From Rhizobium sp. L43 (GTDB taxonomy: Bacteria > Pseudomonadota > Alphaproteobacteria > Rhizobiales > Rhizobiaceae): a stretch of DNA of 64,000 nucleotides. Below are positions 18,045-27,323 of the stretch, one piece after another (positions within the stretch are counted from its first letter, which is position 1; every line of letters begins with the position of its first letter). The stretch covers positions 310,001 to 374,000 of the forward strand of contig NZ_NWSQ01000005.1 in assembly GCF_002531725.1 (NCBI RefSeq), written 5' to 3'. The notes beneath the pieces are model-generated. The model was not told the DNA's origin, ran no database searches, and saw only the letters and a list, made by a program, of their open reading frames with translations. A program made the translations under genes and the position numbers.

Positions 18045-18059
18045 TTAAAAAAGCGTTAA
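18045..18059. promoter_or_regulatory. Perfect CtrA-type box TTAA-N7-TTAA
   Basis: TTAAAAAAGCGTTAA lies between the typA terminator and the GNAT gene, about 100 bases upstream of the GNAT start codon at 18158, an ordinary distance for an activator or repressor site. Confidence 0.6.
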
Positions 18060-18157
18060 ATTTTATCTGTCGTCCACATATCAAGTCTGTGGGCAATCGA
18101 TCACGATGCGCCGGCCGCATATGGTTAATTGCCTTTGGCAGGGCCAGAGTAAACGTT

Positions 18158-18664
18158 ATGAAGACGTTGTCGATCGATGTCCGGCGGGCCGAACCGCACG
18201 ATGCCCGGGCCATATCGGAAACCCACAGGCTCGCCTGGCAGCACACCTATGCGGGCATCATCCCGCATCGGGCGCTGACGCAGATGATCGAGCGGCGCGG
18301 CGAAAACTGGTGGCGCAAGGCGACCCGCGGGCCGGCAACGCTGCTGGTTCTCGATGTTGCCGGAACGGTCGCCGGCTACGCGACGCTGGGCCTCAACCGC
18401 GCCCGCGCTCTGCCGCAGGAAGGCGAGATTTACGAGCTTTACCTTCGCCCCGAGTATCAGGGCATCGGCCTCGGCAGAATGCTGTTCGGTGAGGCGCGCC
18501 GGCTCTTGAAGTCGCTCGGCTGCAAGGGGCTGGTCGTCTGGTGCCTCGAAGAAAACGAGACCGCCGGCCGCTTCTACCGCAATCATGGCGGTGTCGACTT
18601 CTGCGAAGGCATGGAAAGTTTCGACCACAAACAGTTGAAGAAGATCGGCTTCATCTGGAGCTGA
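18158..18664 (+). CDS. GNAT family N-acetyltransferase
   Basis: A 168-residue GCN5-related acetyltransferase. The acetyl-CoA-binding motif A is [14 protein letters not shown] (Q/R-x2-G-x-G/A pattern) near residues 96-109, and motif B is visible in [19 protein letters not shown]. The substrate is unknown; such proteins acetylate amino groups of small molecules or protein N termini. The ATG at 18158 begins [16 protein letters not shown], a natural start just before the first strand; a longer frame goes back to 18035 but crosses the CtrA-type box. A short hairpin (18660-18678) overlaps the stop codon. Confidence 0.85.
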   Translation: MKTLSIDVRRAEPHDARAISETHRLAWQHTYAGIIPHRALTQMIERRGENWWRKATRGPATLLVLDVAGTVAGYATLGLNRARALPQEGEIYELYLRPEYQGIGLGRMLFGEARRLLKSLGCKGLVVWCLEENETAGRFYRNHGGVDFCEGMESFDHKQLKKIGFIWS

Positions 18665-18812
18665 CCGGTTTGGTCAGCGTTGGCCGATCGCCCATTCCAA
18701 AGATTTGACCTCTTTGCGCCGGTGCCATCACGCATTGGTGATCTCCAATGTTGCGTTGCCACATGAAACTGATTATCTGGCTGCGAGCAATTCAACTTCG
18801 CGGGAGTTTCCT

Positions 18813-19349
18813 ATGCGCATCGATGCCATTTCAATCGGTAATAACCCACCTGAGGACGTCAACGTTATCGTCGAGGTTCCTGTTGGCGGCCATCCCATCA
18901 AGTATGAGATGGACAAGGAAGCCGGTACGCTGGTGGTCGATCGTTTCCTCTATACGCCGATGACCTATCCGGGCAATTACGGCTTTGTGCCGCATACGCT
19001 GTCGGAAGACGGCGACCCGATCGACGTCCTGATCGCCAGCACCCGCCCGCTGGTTCCCGGCTGCGTCATCAATGTGCGCCCGATCGGCGTTTTGAAGATG
19101 GAAGACAATTCCGGCAAGGACGAGAAGATCATCGCCGTGCCGTCGCCGAAGCTGACGCTGCGCTACGAGAAGGTGAAGGATTACACCGATCTTCCGGAAA
19201 TCACGCTGAAGCAGATCGAGCACTTCTTCGAGCACTACAAGGATCTGGAGCCCGGCAAGTGGGTGAAGATCTTCGGCTGGGGCGACTCCAAGGAAGCCGG
19301 CCAGCTTATCCTCGAAGCGGTCGAGCGCGCCAAGAAGACGAAAGGCTGA
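18813..19349 (+). CDS. ppa: Inorganic pyrophosphatase
   Basis: A 178-residue family I soluble pyrophosphatase hydrolysing PPi to phosphate, pulling biosynthetic reactions forward. The metal-binding signature D-x-D-P-x-D is EDGDPIDVL near residue 65, and conserved substrate-binding residues appear in [11 protein letters not shown] and [17 protein letters not shown]. Length matches the hexameric bacterial enzyme (about 175 residues). GGGAG precedes the ATG. The convergent DUF167 remnant ends only 4 bases beyond its stop. Confidence 0.97.
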   Translation: MRIDAISIGNNPPEDVNVIVEVPVGGHPIKYEMDKEAGTLVVDRFLYTPMTYPGNYGFVPHTLSEDGDPIDVLIASTRPLVPGCVINVRPIGVLKMEDNSGKDEKIIAVPSPKLTLRYEKVKDYTDLPEITLKQIEHFFEHYKDLEPGKWVKIFGWGDSKEAGQLILEAVERAKKTKG

Positions 19350-19353
19350 TTGT

Positions 19354-19664
19354 TCAGCCGAAAAGCGTTTCGAGTTTTTTTGCCAAATCCTCCGGGTCGC
19401 CGTCGATCCGGAGGATTTTTTTGCGCGCGGTGTCGCCGGAGACGAGGCTGATGCTGATTTGGGGATGCGCAGCGATTGGGCGACCAGAAGGATCAGCGCC
19501 TTGTTGGCCTTGCCCTTTTCCGGGACCGATGTGACGCGCGCCTTCAGGTGCGTTTCGCCCTCGCCATCCAGCTCGATGCCATCGATCGCATCACGCCCGC
19601 CATTCGGCGTCAGCCGGACGGCGAGGCGCAGATGATCACCGAAAAGGCTCCAGGGGCGGCTCAA
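19354..19664 (-). pseudogene. DUF167/YggU family gene with apparent single-base deletion
   Basis: Reading from TTG at 19664, which overlaps the yggT stop codon (TTGA), the frame encodes a typical DUF167 N-terminal half (LRLAVRLTPNGGRDAIDGIE, then VPEKGKANKALI). Around 19450-19465 the reading switches: the rest of the domain (ISLVSGDTARKKILRIDG and a stop at 19354) continues in the -1 frame. The total length of 311 bases is one short of 104 codons, so one base is missing. The frame-switched part keeps perfect family character, so the lesion is recent, or a sequencing error. The intact protein would have about 103 residues. Function of the family is unknown; linkage to yggT is common in bacteria. 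Confidence 0.8.
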
Positions 19665-19951
19665 GCGACCAGCGGGTACAGCGTCGTCCAAAGCAAGGTG
19701 CGCAGGAAGAAGATGATCAGCAGCAGGATGATCGGCGAAATGTCGATGCCGCCAAGGTTCGGCAGAAAACGGCGGATCGGCTTCAGCACCGGTTCAGTGA
19801 CGTTATAGAGGAACGTGCCGACCGAGTTGACGAACTGGTTGCTGGAATTGATAACGTTGAACGCATAGAGCCAGGAAAAAATGGCGCTACCAATCAGGAT
19901 CCAGGTGTAAATATTCAAAGCCAAATCAATGGTTTGAAACAGCGCAAACAT
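19661..19951 (-). CDS. YggT family membrane protein
   Basis: A 96-residue inner-membrane protein with two hydrophobic segments (residues about 5-30 and 65-90) and the central family motif [21 protein letters not shown]. YggT proteins have been linked to osmotic stress and cell-division placement in other bacteria, without a settled mechanism. A GGAG element eight bases upstream selects the ATG at 19951. Its stop overlaps the DUF167 start, so the two form a coupled pair. Divergent from the MFS gene. Confidence 0.9.
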   Translation of the reverse strand: MFALFQTIDLALNIYTWILIGSAIFSWLYAFNVINSSNQFVNSVGTFLYNVTEPVLKPIRRFLPNLGGIDISPIILLLIIFFLRTLLWTTLYPLVA

Positions 19952-20090
19952 GGTCGTCTCCAATTCGTTGTTGACAGACATGTAGACATTGGCGACTAAA
20001 CGAGCAAGTGCCGTGTGGAGACGCGCGGTGAATCATGTTTAACGGGCGGCTTTGCAGCTATTCCGGCGCCCGTCTCCTCGGAAAACACCC

Positions 20091-21326
20091 ATGTCGTTTT
20101 CGCCCACCGGAGACCGTTTTGCCGCGTTCCGGCATTCGTCCTACACGCGGTTCTTCTTCGCGCGCTTCCTGCTTTCCTTCTCGCAGCAGATCGTCAGCGT
20201 CGCCGTCGGCTGGCAGATGTACGACCAGACGGGCAGCGCGATCTATCTCGGTTTGATCGGTCTCGTGCAGTTCCTGCCGTCGCTGCTGCTCATTCTCGTC
20301 ACCGGTTCGGTGGCCGACCGGTACAATCGCCGGGCGATCGCGGCCCTCTGCTCGCTGGTGAGCGCGCTCTGCACGCTGGCGCTGCTCGTCATGACTGTCA
20401 TGGGGAGCTTCACGCCCCTGCCTGTTTTCGCCGTGCTCCTGATCTTCGGCATCGAACGCGCCTTCATGTCGCCGGCCGTGCAATCGCTGGCGCCCAATCT
20501 GGTGCCGGAGGAGGCGCTCTCCAATGCGATCGCCTGGAATTCGTCGTCCTGGCAGCTCGCGGCGATCACTGGGCCGGTGCTCGGCGGTCTGCTCTACGGC
20601 GTCAGCGCACCGACCGCCTATACGGTGGCGGTGATCTTTTCCGTGCTCGGTGCGGCTCTTCTCTACATGATCCCGAAACCGGTGCAGAAGACGACGGGCG
20701 AGACCAAGAGCTGGGCGATGATCCTCGGCGGCTTCAGCTTCATCCGCGCCGAAAAGGTGGTGCTCGGGGCGATCTCGCTCGATCTCTTCGCCGTGCTGCT
20801 TGGCGGTGCGACGGCACTGATGCCGATCTTCGCCCGTGATATCCTGACACTCGGTCCCTGGGGCCTCGGACTGTTGCGCGCCGCACCCGGCCTTGGCGCG
20901 ATCGTCATGGCGATCTTCCTTGCCGCCTATCCGCTCAAACATCGCGCCGGCATCTACATGTTCATCGGCGTCGCCCTGTTCGGCGTCGGCACGATCATCT
21001 TCGGCGTGTCGACCAACACCGAAGTCTCGATCGCGGCGCTGGCGCTGATGGGGGCGGCCGACATGGTGTCGGTCTATGTCCGCGAGAGCCTGATTGCGCT
21101 CTGGACGCCGGATCAGCTGCGCGGCCGCGTCAATGCGGTCAACATGGTTTTCGTCGGTGCCTCGAACGAACTCGGGGAATTCAGGGCGGGCACGATGGCG
21201 GCGCTCTTCGGTGCGGTGCCGGCGGTTGTCATCGGCGGGATCGGAACGCTTGCTGTGGCGGCGATCTGGGCTTCGAGTTTCCCGAAATTGCGGCAGATCG
21301 ATACGCTCGACGCGCCCAGCACATAA
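20091..21326 (+). CDS. MFS transporter, EntS-like (MFS_3)
   Basis: A 411-residue major facilitator with about eleven to twelve hydrophobic segments. The loop 2-3 motif appears as GSVADRYNRRAI near residue 80, and FGIERAFMSPAVQSL in the fourth-fifth segment fits the MFS_3/EntS group, whose members export siderophores or other small molecules. The substrate here cannot be assigned. Start at the ATG 20091 (MSFSPTGDRF), following a hydrophilic upstream frame of no coding character. A weak 6-bp hairpin (21336-21356) followed by TTAT may end the transcript. Confidence 0.85.
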   Translation: MSFSPTGDRFAAFRHSSYTRFFFARFLLSFSQQIVSVAVGWQMYDQTGSAIYLGLIGLVQFLPSLLLILVTGSVADRYNRRAIAALCSLVSALCTLALLVMTVMGSFTPLPVFAVLLIFGIERAFMSPAVQSLAPNLVPEEALSNAIAWNSSSWQLAAITGPVLGGLLYGVSAPTAYTVAVIFSVLGAALLYMIPKPVQKTTGETKSWAMILGGFSFIRAEKVVLGAISLDLFAVLLGGATALMPIFARDILTLGPWGLGLLRAAPGLGAIVMAIFLAAYPLKHRAGIYMFIGVALFGVGTIIFGVSTNTEVSIAALALMGAADMVSVYVRESLIALWTPDQLRGRVNAVNMVFVGASNELGEFRAGTMAALFGAVPAVVIGGIGTLAVAAIWASSFPKLRQIDTLDAPST

Positions 21327-21356
21327 CCGCGATAGAGCGTCCTGCCGAGCGACGCT

Positions 21357-22111
21357 TTATGCGGGAAGCGTGATCGGGGAAGCGGCTTTCGCCGTCTTGC
21401 CTTCGAAGACGATATCGAGGAATTCGCTCAGCCAGGCTTTCAGCGGCGCGTCGAACAGCATGCGGCCTTCGAGATGTTCGCGGCCCTGCTGGGCGTCGGC
21501 AGAATGAAGCGATGGGCGCCATGCACGACCCAGCGATGCATCATCACCCGGGTGAGTTCGGCATGGAACTGCAGGCCCCAGGCGTTGCCGTCGTAGCGGA
21601 AGGCCTGGTTGGGGTAGGCATCGCCTTCGGCCAGCAGGTCGGCGCCGCGCGGCAGTTCGAAACCCTCGCGGTGGAAATGATAGACCATTTTCGGCCAATG
21701 CATCAGCAGCCGGCCCTTCTCGGTCGGGTGCAGCGGATACCAGCCGATCTCCGTCGAGCCGTCGGCATTCGACTGCACCTTGCCGCCGAGTTGACGCACC
21801 AGCATCTGCGCGCCGAGGCAGATACCGAGATAGGGGCGTTTTTCCCGCAGCGGAATGTCGATCCAGTCGATCTCCTTCTTGACGAAGTCCTCGGGATCGT
21901 TGGCGCTCATCGGCCCGCCGAAGACGACGGCGCCGGCATGGTCTTCGAGCGTCGTCGGAAGCGGTTCGCCGAGAACCGGGCGACGGATATCGAGGCGGTA
22001 GCCCTTTTCGACGAGCAACTGGCCGACACGGCCGGGGCTCGACCGCTCCTGATGCAGGACGATGAGGATCGGGCGCCGGTCTCGGTTCAGCTTTTGCTCA
22101 GTCGCTATCAT
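21357..22111 (-). pseudogene. Class I glutamine amidotransferase with apparent single-base deletion
   Basis: The frame starting at 22111 (MIATEQKLNRDRRP) encodes a GATase1-like domain: nucleophile Cys in YLGICLGAQML and the His-x-Glu of the triad in GLQFHAEL. It resembles stand-alone GMP-synthase-like amidotransferases of unknown acceptor. After HRFILP near 21500 the frame runs into unrelated sequence, while a family-like C terminus (AQQGREHLEGRMLFDAPLKA) continues in the -1 frame to a stop at 21357. The 755-base span is one base short of whole codons. All catalytic residues lie before the lesion, so a truncated protein might still fold. It overlaps the end of the TerB gene by 14 bases. Confidence 0.82.
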
Positions 22112-22583
22112 CTTGCGCAACCTGGACATCCGTCACCCTGGCGGCGGCCTCCTGCCGCTTCTGGATGCGCTCGCGGGAGGAGACGCCGAGTAGATCGGCG
22201 ATACGCCAGATCACATGGTCTTCCATTTCGCTGCGTTCGCCATCGGCATAGACGATGTCCCAGAGAATGCCGATCAGCTCCAGCCGTTGCTCGGTATTGA
22301 GATGGCGTTTCAGGTCGGCGGTGAAGCGATAATAGTCGACGGCGGAGCTTTCGGCTTCAAGGCCGGCGGCGATCAGGGCGTCAAGCTGTTTGCCGTCGAG
22401 TGCATACTGCTCCTTCAACAGCTTGCGCAGCCGCTTCTTCTCGCTGGCTTTGATCTGACCGTCGGCCTCCATCACCTGCATGCAGAGTGCTGCCACTGCA
22501 ATGCGCGGATCATCGGGGGCAAAACCCTTCTTCGGGTGGTCTGTGGTAAGCTTCTGGAAGAATGCCTGAAAGCGTTCGAACAT
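22098..22583 (-). CDS. TerB family protein
   Basis: A 161-residue all-helical protein of the TerB (tellurite-resistance B) fold. The internal acidic EADGQIKASEKKRLRKLL and YADGERSEMEDHVIWRI segments are the two metal-associated DG-x-[IE] repeats typical of the family. These proteins are widespread in alphaproteobacteria and are not by themselves evidence for tellurite resistance. It lies between HemY and the broken amidotransferase on the same strand (17-base gap from HemY; overlap with the amidotransferase), so the three share a transcript with the heme cluster. Confidence 0.88.
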   Translation of the reverse strand: MFERFQAFFQKLTTDHPKKGFAPDDPRIAVAALCMQVMEADGQIKASEKKRLRKLLKEQYALDGKQLDALIAAGLEAESSAVDYYRFTADLKRHLNTEQRLELIGILWDIVYADGERSEMEDHVIWRIADLLGVSSRERIQKRQEAAARVTDVQVAQDDSD

Positions 22584-22600
22584 GCGGTTTTCGTTCCATT

Positions 22601-24226
22601 TCAGAAAAGGCGGAGCCGTGTCCTGGGTTCCGGTTCCGCCCTCGGATCGCGAACGCCGGGATCATCCGGCAACCCGCCAAAGAAAGGCTTTGCCTCGTTC
22701 GGTGCGGGTCCCTTATCGCCGGCGGCCGGTTCGACAGGCTTCTGTTCGACAGGCTTCTGTTTGGCTGGCGCCGGTGCCGGGCGCACCGCCTCGGCAATCG
22801 TCGCGGCGCGTTCCAGCTCGATGATGCGATGATCGTTGACCGGGCTTTCCGGCCTGACGTCGCGCAGCGGCGGCAGGGTCTTCAGGGCGGTTTCGATCGC
22901 GGCGGGCGCCGCACCGTCTTCGAGCGGACCTTCGATCTGGCCGAAGGGCGCCTTCCACTCGAAGGCGTCGAGGCGGCCGGTCACGGGCGATATCGGCAGC
23001 CATTTGTCGGAGACGAAGCCGTCCGCCACCCAGGCCGGATCGCGCGGCGCCTTCAGCGCCTGGGCCAGCCAGTGGCGCACCCGGCCCTGGTCTCCGGTTT
23101 CGGCTTCCTCGATATCGGCCAACAGCAGGAGGGCGGCTTCACGCGGCTGCATGCGCGCCGCCGCTTCCGCCTTGGCACGGGCCTTGGCGAATTCCTGCGC
23201 GTCGAGCGCTGCCTGGGCGACGACGAGAAGGGATTCGACATTGTTCGGGCGCAGCCCCTCCAGCCGTTCGGCACGCTTCAGCCGGTCGAGCGTGGAATCG
23301 CCACTGCGCGCCCTGACATAGGCCTGGCCGATCTCGGGGTGCGGTGCTGATTTCCATGCCTGTTCGAGGATCGAGGCAGCTTTGCGCACGCCGCCTTCGC
23401 GGAACAGCGCCTTTGCGGCAATAAGGGCTGCCGGAATGAAATCGGCGGCGAGTTTCAGCGCCTGCAGGGCGTCGTCGCGGGCACCGGCCGGGTTGCCTTC
23501 CAGCTTCTCGCCGGCCCGCGCCGTCAGGAGGACGGCATGCAGACGGTTGGCTTCGGCTTTTTCGACGACGCGGGCGGCCTTCTGCTGCTCGAGCAGGCGG
23601 ATCGCGTCGTCCCAGCGGCCGGCCTGGCTGCGATATTCGAGCGTCGCCTGGGCGGCCCAGGGCAAATACGGCGCGTTGTCGGCAGCCTTTTCGGCATATT
23701 GGCGGGCGGCCTCATTGGCGCCGAGCCGGCGGGCTTCCAGATAGAGGCCGCGCAGGCCGAGCTCGCGCGTCTCGGGATCGTTGGCCATGGCCTCGAATTT
23801 GGCGCGCGCCTCGTCATGGCGGCCCTCGATCAGGGCGGCCTGAGCCTCGAGCAGGTTGATCAGCGGCTCCTGATCGGCGCGGATCAGGCCGCGCGAGCGG
23901 GCGGCCATCTTGCGGGCGAGAGCCGAATTGCCGGCGCCGGCGGCGATCAGGCCTGTTGATAGCGCCTGATAACCGCGGTCGCGCTTGCGGGCGCGGAAAT
24001 AACGCGTCACCGAATGCGGCGAGGTCCAGACCAGGCGGATGAACCACCAGACGACCATGACGGCAGCGATCAGAGCGATGATCGCGCTGGCGGCGACGAT
24101 CAGTTTCGTCTGATAGATCTGGCCCTCCCAGATCAGCGAGAGGTCGCCGGGACGATCGGCAAGCCAGGAGAAGCCATAGGCGAGAGCCAGCACGAAGAGG
24201 GCGAAGACGACAAGACGGATCAGCAT
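22601..24226 (-). CDS. hemY: HemY-like inner-membrane TPR protein
   Basis: A 541-residue protein with two N-terminal hydrophobic segments (residues about 2-18 and 38-65), the characteristic HemY_N domain, and then a long series of degenerate tetratricopeptide helices to about residue 430. A Pro/Ala/Lys-rich tail follows. It is the HemY of the hemCD(X)Y cluster, not the protoporphyrinogen oxidase sometimes given the same name. A role in protoheme synthesis or complex assembly at the membrane is assumed from linkage. It begins four bases after the Mic60 gene ends, so the two are almost certainly co-translated. Confidence 0.88.
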   Translation of the reverse strand: MLIRLVVFALFVLALAYGFSWLADRPGDLSLIWEGQIYQTKLIVAASAIIALIAAVMVVWWFIRLVWTSPHSVTRYFRARKRDRGYQALSTGLIAAGAGNSALARKMAARSRGLIRADQEPLINLLEAQAALIEGRHDEARAKFEAMANDPETRELGLRGLYLEARRLGANEAARQYAEKAADNAPYLPWAAQATLEYRSQAGRWDDAIRLLEQQKAARVVEKAEANRLHAVLLTARAGEKLEGNPAGARDDALQALKLAADFIPAALIAAKALFREGGVRKAASILEQAWKSAPHPEIGQAYVRARSGDSTLDRLKRAERLEGLRPNNVESLLVVAQAALDAQEFAKARAKAEAAARMQPREAALLLLADIEEAETGDQGRVRHWLAQALKAPRDPAWVADGFVSDKWLPISPVTGRLDAFEWKAPFGQIEGPLEDGAAPAAIETALKTLPPLRDVRPESPVNDHRIIELERAATIAEAVRPAPAPAKQKPVEQKPVEPAAGDKGPAPNEAKPFFGGLPDDPGVRDPRAEPEPRTRLRLF

Positions 24227-24230
24227 GGTC

Positions 24231-25517
24231 TTATCCTTCCTTGCCGGTGCCGGACACCGCTTTCGACAGCGCCCCGCCGACCAGTTCCTCGACGCGGATG
24301 CGCGCTTCGAGCGACTGCTTGAAAGCGGCGGATGCCTGCTTGCCCACGGCCGGCAGAGAGTTCCATTCAGCGGAAGCGCCTGACAGATCGCCGTTCTTCA
24401 CCTTCTCCTCCATGCGGGCGGCGATCGCTTCGACGCTTTCGCCCTCGATATTGCCGACGGGACGGACCGTTACCAGCGACTTGGCGCTCGACATCAGCCT
24501 GTCCGACCAGCTCTGGTTCGGATCCGGCTGGTTGACGGCTTCGACGATCGCGGTCGCAACGTCGGGAGCCTGCCGCACGAGCTCGGCGCGCGAGGGAATG
24601 CCGGTCTCGGCAAAGGCGCGCAAGTCGGCAACGGCCGGATCGTCGGGTGCGACGCCGGCGAAGGTATCGAGCTCGGCCAGGAACGGGCCGCCGCGATCGA
24701 TCGCCGCCTTGAGGGCGGCTGCCGCGATCGCCTTGGCAACGGCGACATCCTCGCGCGGCTCGTTCAGCTTCTTTTCGGCTTCTTCGAGGCGCTTGGCGAT
24801 ATCGGCGCCGCTGGTCGTCTGCTGTTCGGAGGACTGGGCAAGCGTGGCGCGCAGCTGGTCGAGCTGGCCGTTCAACTCGGCAATCTTCTGGTTGAGTGCC
24901 TCGACGTTTGCCGAATCGGCCGGTGTGCCGGCCGCGGGGGCTTTCGCAGCCGTTTCCAGCACAGCGACGCGCTTGGCAAGCGCGCCGTCATCCGGGCTCG
25001 CCGGGTTGGCGGCGAGATTGGCGACGGCCTGTTTCAGGCCGTCGATCTCGCCGGCAAGATCGGCGGTCTCCGGCGACGTCGTCTGCGGCGCGGAGGAGCC
25101 CGGGAGGTAACCGGCATATTGAATGGCGCCTGCACCAAGCAGCGCCACGAGGCCGCCGAAGATGCCGGCGGCGATGAGGCCGGAGGTGGCGCCGCGCTGC
25201 GGCGCGGGCTGTTCGGGAGCGGGCGTGAAGGACGGTTCCGGGGTTGCCGGCTCCTCAGCCTGCGCCTCCGTTTCAGGCTGGTCTTGGCGTTCGGCCGGCT
25301 CGGCTGGCTCATGCTCGGCCGGCTCATGTTCGGCTATCGGCGCAGCTTCGGCTTCGGGCGGCGTGCCGGCCTCGGCGGGGGTGCGGTCGGCGTCGCCGAC
25401 ATCATTCTCCACCGGCTTTTCAGTATCGGCTGCAGAGGCGAAATCCTGTGCTTCGAGGTCGATCGTGACCGGCTCGTCGGCGCTCTTGGAATGGCGTGGC
25501 GGGTTTCCCGATACCAT
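24231..25517 (-). CDS. Mitofilin/Mic60 homolog (COG4223 type)
   Basis: A 428-residue protein with a Pro/Glu/Ala-rich cytosolic N terminus, one membrane segment (GLIAAGIFGGLVALLGAGAI, residues about 130-150), a coiled-coil (about 180-260, rich in Leu, Gln and Glu) and a C-terminal mitofilin-like helical domain. This is the layout of alphaproteobacterial Mic60, the ancestor of the mitochondrial MICOS subunit that shapes cristae and contacts the outer membrane. In alphaproteobacteria it lies within the heme cluster exactly as here, between hemD and hemY. GAGG ahead of the ATG at 25517 decides the start over an upstream ATG at 25538. Confidence 0.88.
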   Translation of the reverse strand: MVSGNPPRHSKSADEPVTIDLEAQDFASAADTEKPVENDVGDADRTPAEAGTPPEAEAAPIAEHEPAEHEPAEPAERQDQPETEAQAEEPATPEPSFTPAPEQPAPQRGATSGLIAAGIFGGLVALLGAGAIQYAGYLPGSSAPQTTSPETADLAGEIDGLKQAVANLAANPASPDDGALAKRVAVLETAAKAPAAGTPADSANVEALNQKIAELNGQLDQLRATLAQSSEQQTTSGADIAKRLEEAEKKLNEPREDVAVAKAIAAAALKAAIDRGGPFLAELDTFAGVAPDDPAVADLRAFAETGIPSRAELVRQAPDVATAIVEAVNQPDPNQSWSDRLMSSAKSLVTVRPVGNIEGESVEAIAARMEEKVKNGDLSGASAEWNSLPAVGKQASAAFKQSLEARIRVEELVGGALSKAVSGTGKEG

Positions 25518-25606
25518 GAGGTCCTCATTATCCTGCATTGCAACGAAACTAGACAGTGATGCCAATTAAGGGAAGAGGTTAGATCAAATTTGGGCGGCTA
25601 AAGCAT

Positions 25607-26314
25607 TCAAAGCAGCGACAAAAGACTTTTCTCATCCGGCATCGGCGCAATCGCCGCATTTTTTTTCAGAGCCGCCGGGATGGCTTCCGCCACCGCCTCG
25701 CTGAGGCAGAGAAGCCGGATTCCGCCGTGTTCCGCCAGGGCGGAGCAGAGTTCGGCCAGGCCAAAGAAATCGTCGGCCGTCTGTCTGGAGTAGAAGAGAA
25801 CCGCATCCGGCCGACCGCCCGCAAAAATCGCTTCGATCTCGGCCGGGCCTGGGGCAACCGGTTGCATGCGATAACATTCCGCGACGGAAAAACGGATACC
25901 GAGTTCGCTCAATCTTGCTTCGAACGTTTCCGCGCGCGGCATGCCGGCAAGATAGAGCAAGCCGTCGGCGCCCTGCGTTGCGATGAGATCGGCGAGATCG
26001 CGGCCGTTGCCCTGGGATGCGGCGACCGATCGGAAGCCGAGGCTGCGCGCCTCCTCTGCCGTTGTTTCTCCCACCGCGAAAAGCGGGCGGCCAAGATGCG
26101 GATTAAGTTGCTCACCGAGCGCTGAAACGACCCTGATGGCTTCGGCGCTGGTCACGGCGATTGCGCCGCTGGTGGTTGCGAGCGCGCCCGCGGCGGCGGC
26201 GCTGTCATGGACCGGCCGACGCAGCGGCAGCAGCAGCGGCTCGTGGCCCATATCGCGCAGACGTCGTGCGGTTCTCGTCGCCGAATGGGCGGGGCGGGTA
26301 ACGAGCACGCGCAT
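25607..26314 (-). CDS. hemD: Uroporphyrinogen-III synthase
   Basis: A 235-residue HemD, which closes hydroxymethylbilane with inversion of ring D to give uroporphyrinogen III. Family features: [19 protein letters not shown] at the N terminus, the [10 protein letters not shown] strand, [16 protein letters not shown] in the centre, and [14 protein letters not shown] near residue 170. Sequence conservation in HemD is always low, but position directly after hemC (7-base gap) is decisive. Starts at the ATG at 26314; an in-frame upstream extension overlaps hemC in another frame. Confidence 0.92.
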   Translation of the reverse strand: MRVLVTRPAHSATRTARRLRDMGHEPLLLPLRRPVHDSAAAAGALATTSGAIAVTSAEAIRVVSALGEQLNPHLGRPLFAVGETTAEEARSLGFRSVAASQGNGRDLADLIATQGADGLLYLAGMPRAETFEARLSELGIRFSVAECYRMQPVAPGPAEIEAIFAGGRPDAVLFYSRQTADDFFGLAELCSALAEHGGIRLLCLSEAVAEAIPAALKKNAAIAPMPDEKSLLSLL

Positions 26315-26321
26315 GGCCGCG

Positions 26322-27251
26322 TCAGTGCCAGTCGTCGAAGAAGGCGCTGCCGGCCCTTGCGCGCACGTCTTGGCCGGCGCGGGTGCCGAGTGCTGCCGCA
26401 TCGCGGCGATGGCCGTCGGTCGTCACCGCATGCTGGCTGCGGCCGTCAGGGGTGATGATCAGGCCGGAGAAGCGGATGAGGTCGCCTTCGCAGACGGCGT
26501 AACCGCCGATCGGCGTGCGGCAGGAGCCGTCGAGAGCGGCGAGGAAGGCGCGTTCGCAGGAGACGGTGTCGAAGGTCGTGGCATCGTTGATCGGCGCCAG
26601 AAGATCGTCAATCCCCGTGTCGCCGATGCGGCTTTCGATGCAGATCGCCCCCTGTGCCGGCGCCGGCGGGAAAGTGTCGGGGTCGAGGATATCGGTAATC
26701 ACCTCGACCTTGCCGAGGCGTTTCAGGCCGGCAAGCGCCAGCAGAGTTGCGTCCACCTGACCCTCTTCGAGCTTCCGCAGGCGCGTTTCGACGAGGCCGC
26801 GGAAGGTGACGACATTGATGTCTGGCCGCATGCGGCGGATGAGCGCCTGGCGACGCAGCGACGAGGAGCCGACGGTGGCGCCATGCGGCAGGTCGATCAG
26901 CTTGGGCGCGGTGCGGCCGACGACGGCATCGCGGATATCTTCACGCGGCAGATAGGCGGAGAGATGCAGGCCCTCCGGCAGGTGCGTCGGCATATCCTTG
27001 GTGGAGTGCACGGCGAAATCCAGTTCGCCCGCGGCAAGCTTCTGTTCGAGCTCCTCGGTGAAGAGGCCCTTGCCGCCGATCTCGGAAAGCGACCGGTCGG
27101 TGATGCGGTCGCCCTTGGTCGAGAGCACGACGATCTCGAACATTTCCTCGGGCAGATGATGCGCCGCCATCAGCCTGTCGCGGGCCTCATGCGCCTGGGC
27201 AAGCGCCAGCGGGCTGCCGCGCGTGCCGATCCGGAAAGGTTTTGTTTGCAT
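26322..27251 (-). CDS. hemC: Hydroxymethylbilane synthase (porphobilinogen deaminase)
   Basis: A 309-residue enzyme that links four porphobilinogens to hydroxymethylbilane. Motifs: [13 protein letters not shown] at the N terminus, the catalytic Asp region HSTKDMPT, the arginine-rich [11 protein letters not shown], and the dipyrromethane-carrying cysteine in [13 protein letters not shown]. Start at the ATG 27251, which faces tsaD across a 72-base divergent promoter, the standard alphaproteobacterial arrangement. It leads the minus-strand cluster hemC-hemD-Mic60-hemY. Confidence 0.97.
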   Translation of the reverse strand: MQTKPFRIGTRGSPLALAQAHEARDRLMAAHHLPEEMFEIVVLSTKGDRITDRSLSEIGGKGLFTEELEQKLAAGELDFAVHSTKDMPTHLPEGLHLSAYLPREDIRDAVVGRTAPKLIDLPHGATVGSSSLRRQALIRRMRPDINVVTFRGLVETRLRKLEEGQVDATLLALAGLKRLGKVEVITDILDPDTFPPAPAQGAICIESRIGDTGIDDLLAPINDATTFDTVSCERAFLAALDGSCRTPIGGYAVCEGDLIRFSGLIITPDGRSQHAVTTDGHRRDAAALGTRAGQDVRARAGSAFFDDWH

Positions 27252-27323
27252 CCGCTCTATTCCGTTGTTACCGGAGTTCTCGTAAACGGGTTTCCATCCC
27301 ATCGCAATCAACGAACAGGCTAC

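Noticed and set aside
18660..18678. Hairpin at the GNAT stop codon as terminator
   Set aside because: Only a 7-bp stem with a five-base loop and no T run; too weak to list as a terminator.
19354..19664. Programmed -1 frameshift in DUF167
   Set aside because: No good slippery heptamer in the right phase followed by a stable stem was seen, and the family is normally unshifted, so a lesion or sequence error is more likely.
22098..22583. Tellurite-resistance operon
   Set aside because: Only a TerB-like protein is present; no TerA, C, D, E or Z genes are near, and the gene belongs to the heme-cluster transcript.
25983..27323. Open frame running across hemC and hemD into tsaD on the plus strand
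   Set aside because: It is an upstream in-frame extension of tsaD lying antisense to hemC and hemD. The tsaD N terminus is set by IETSCDET just after 27324.
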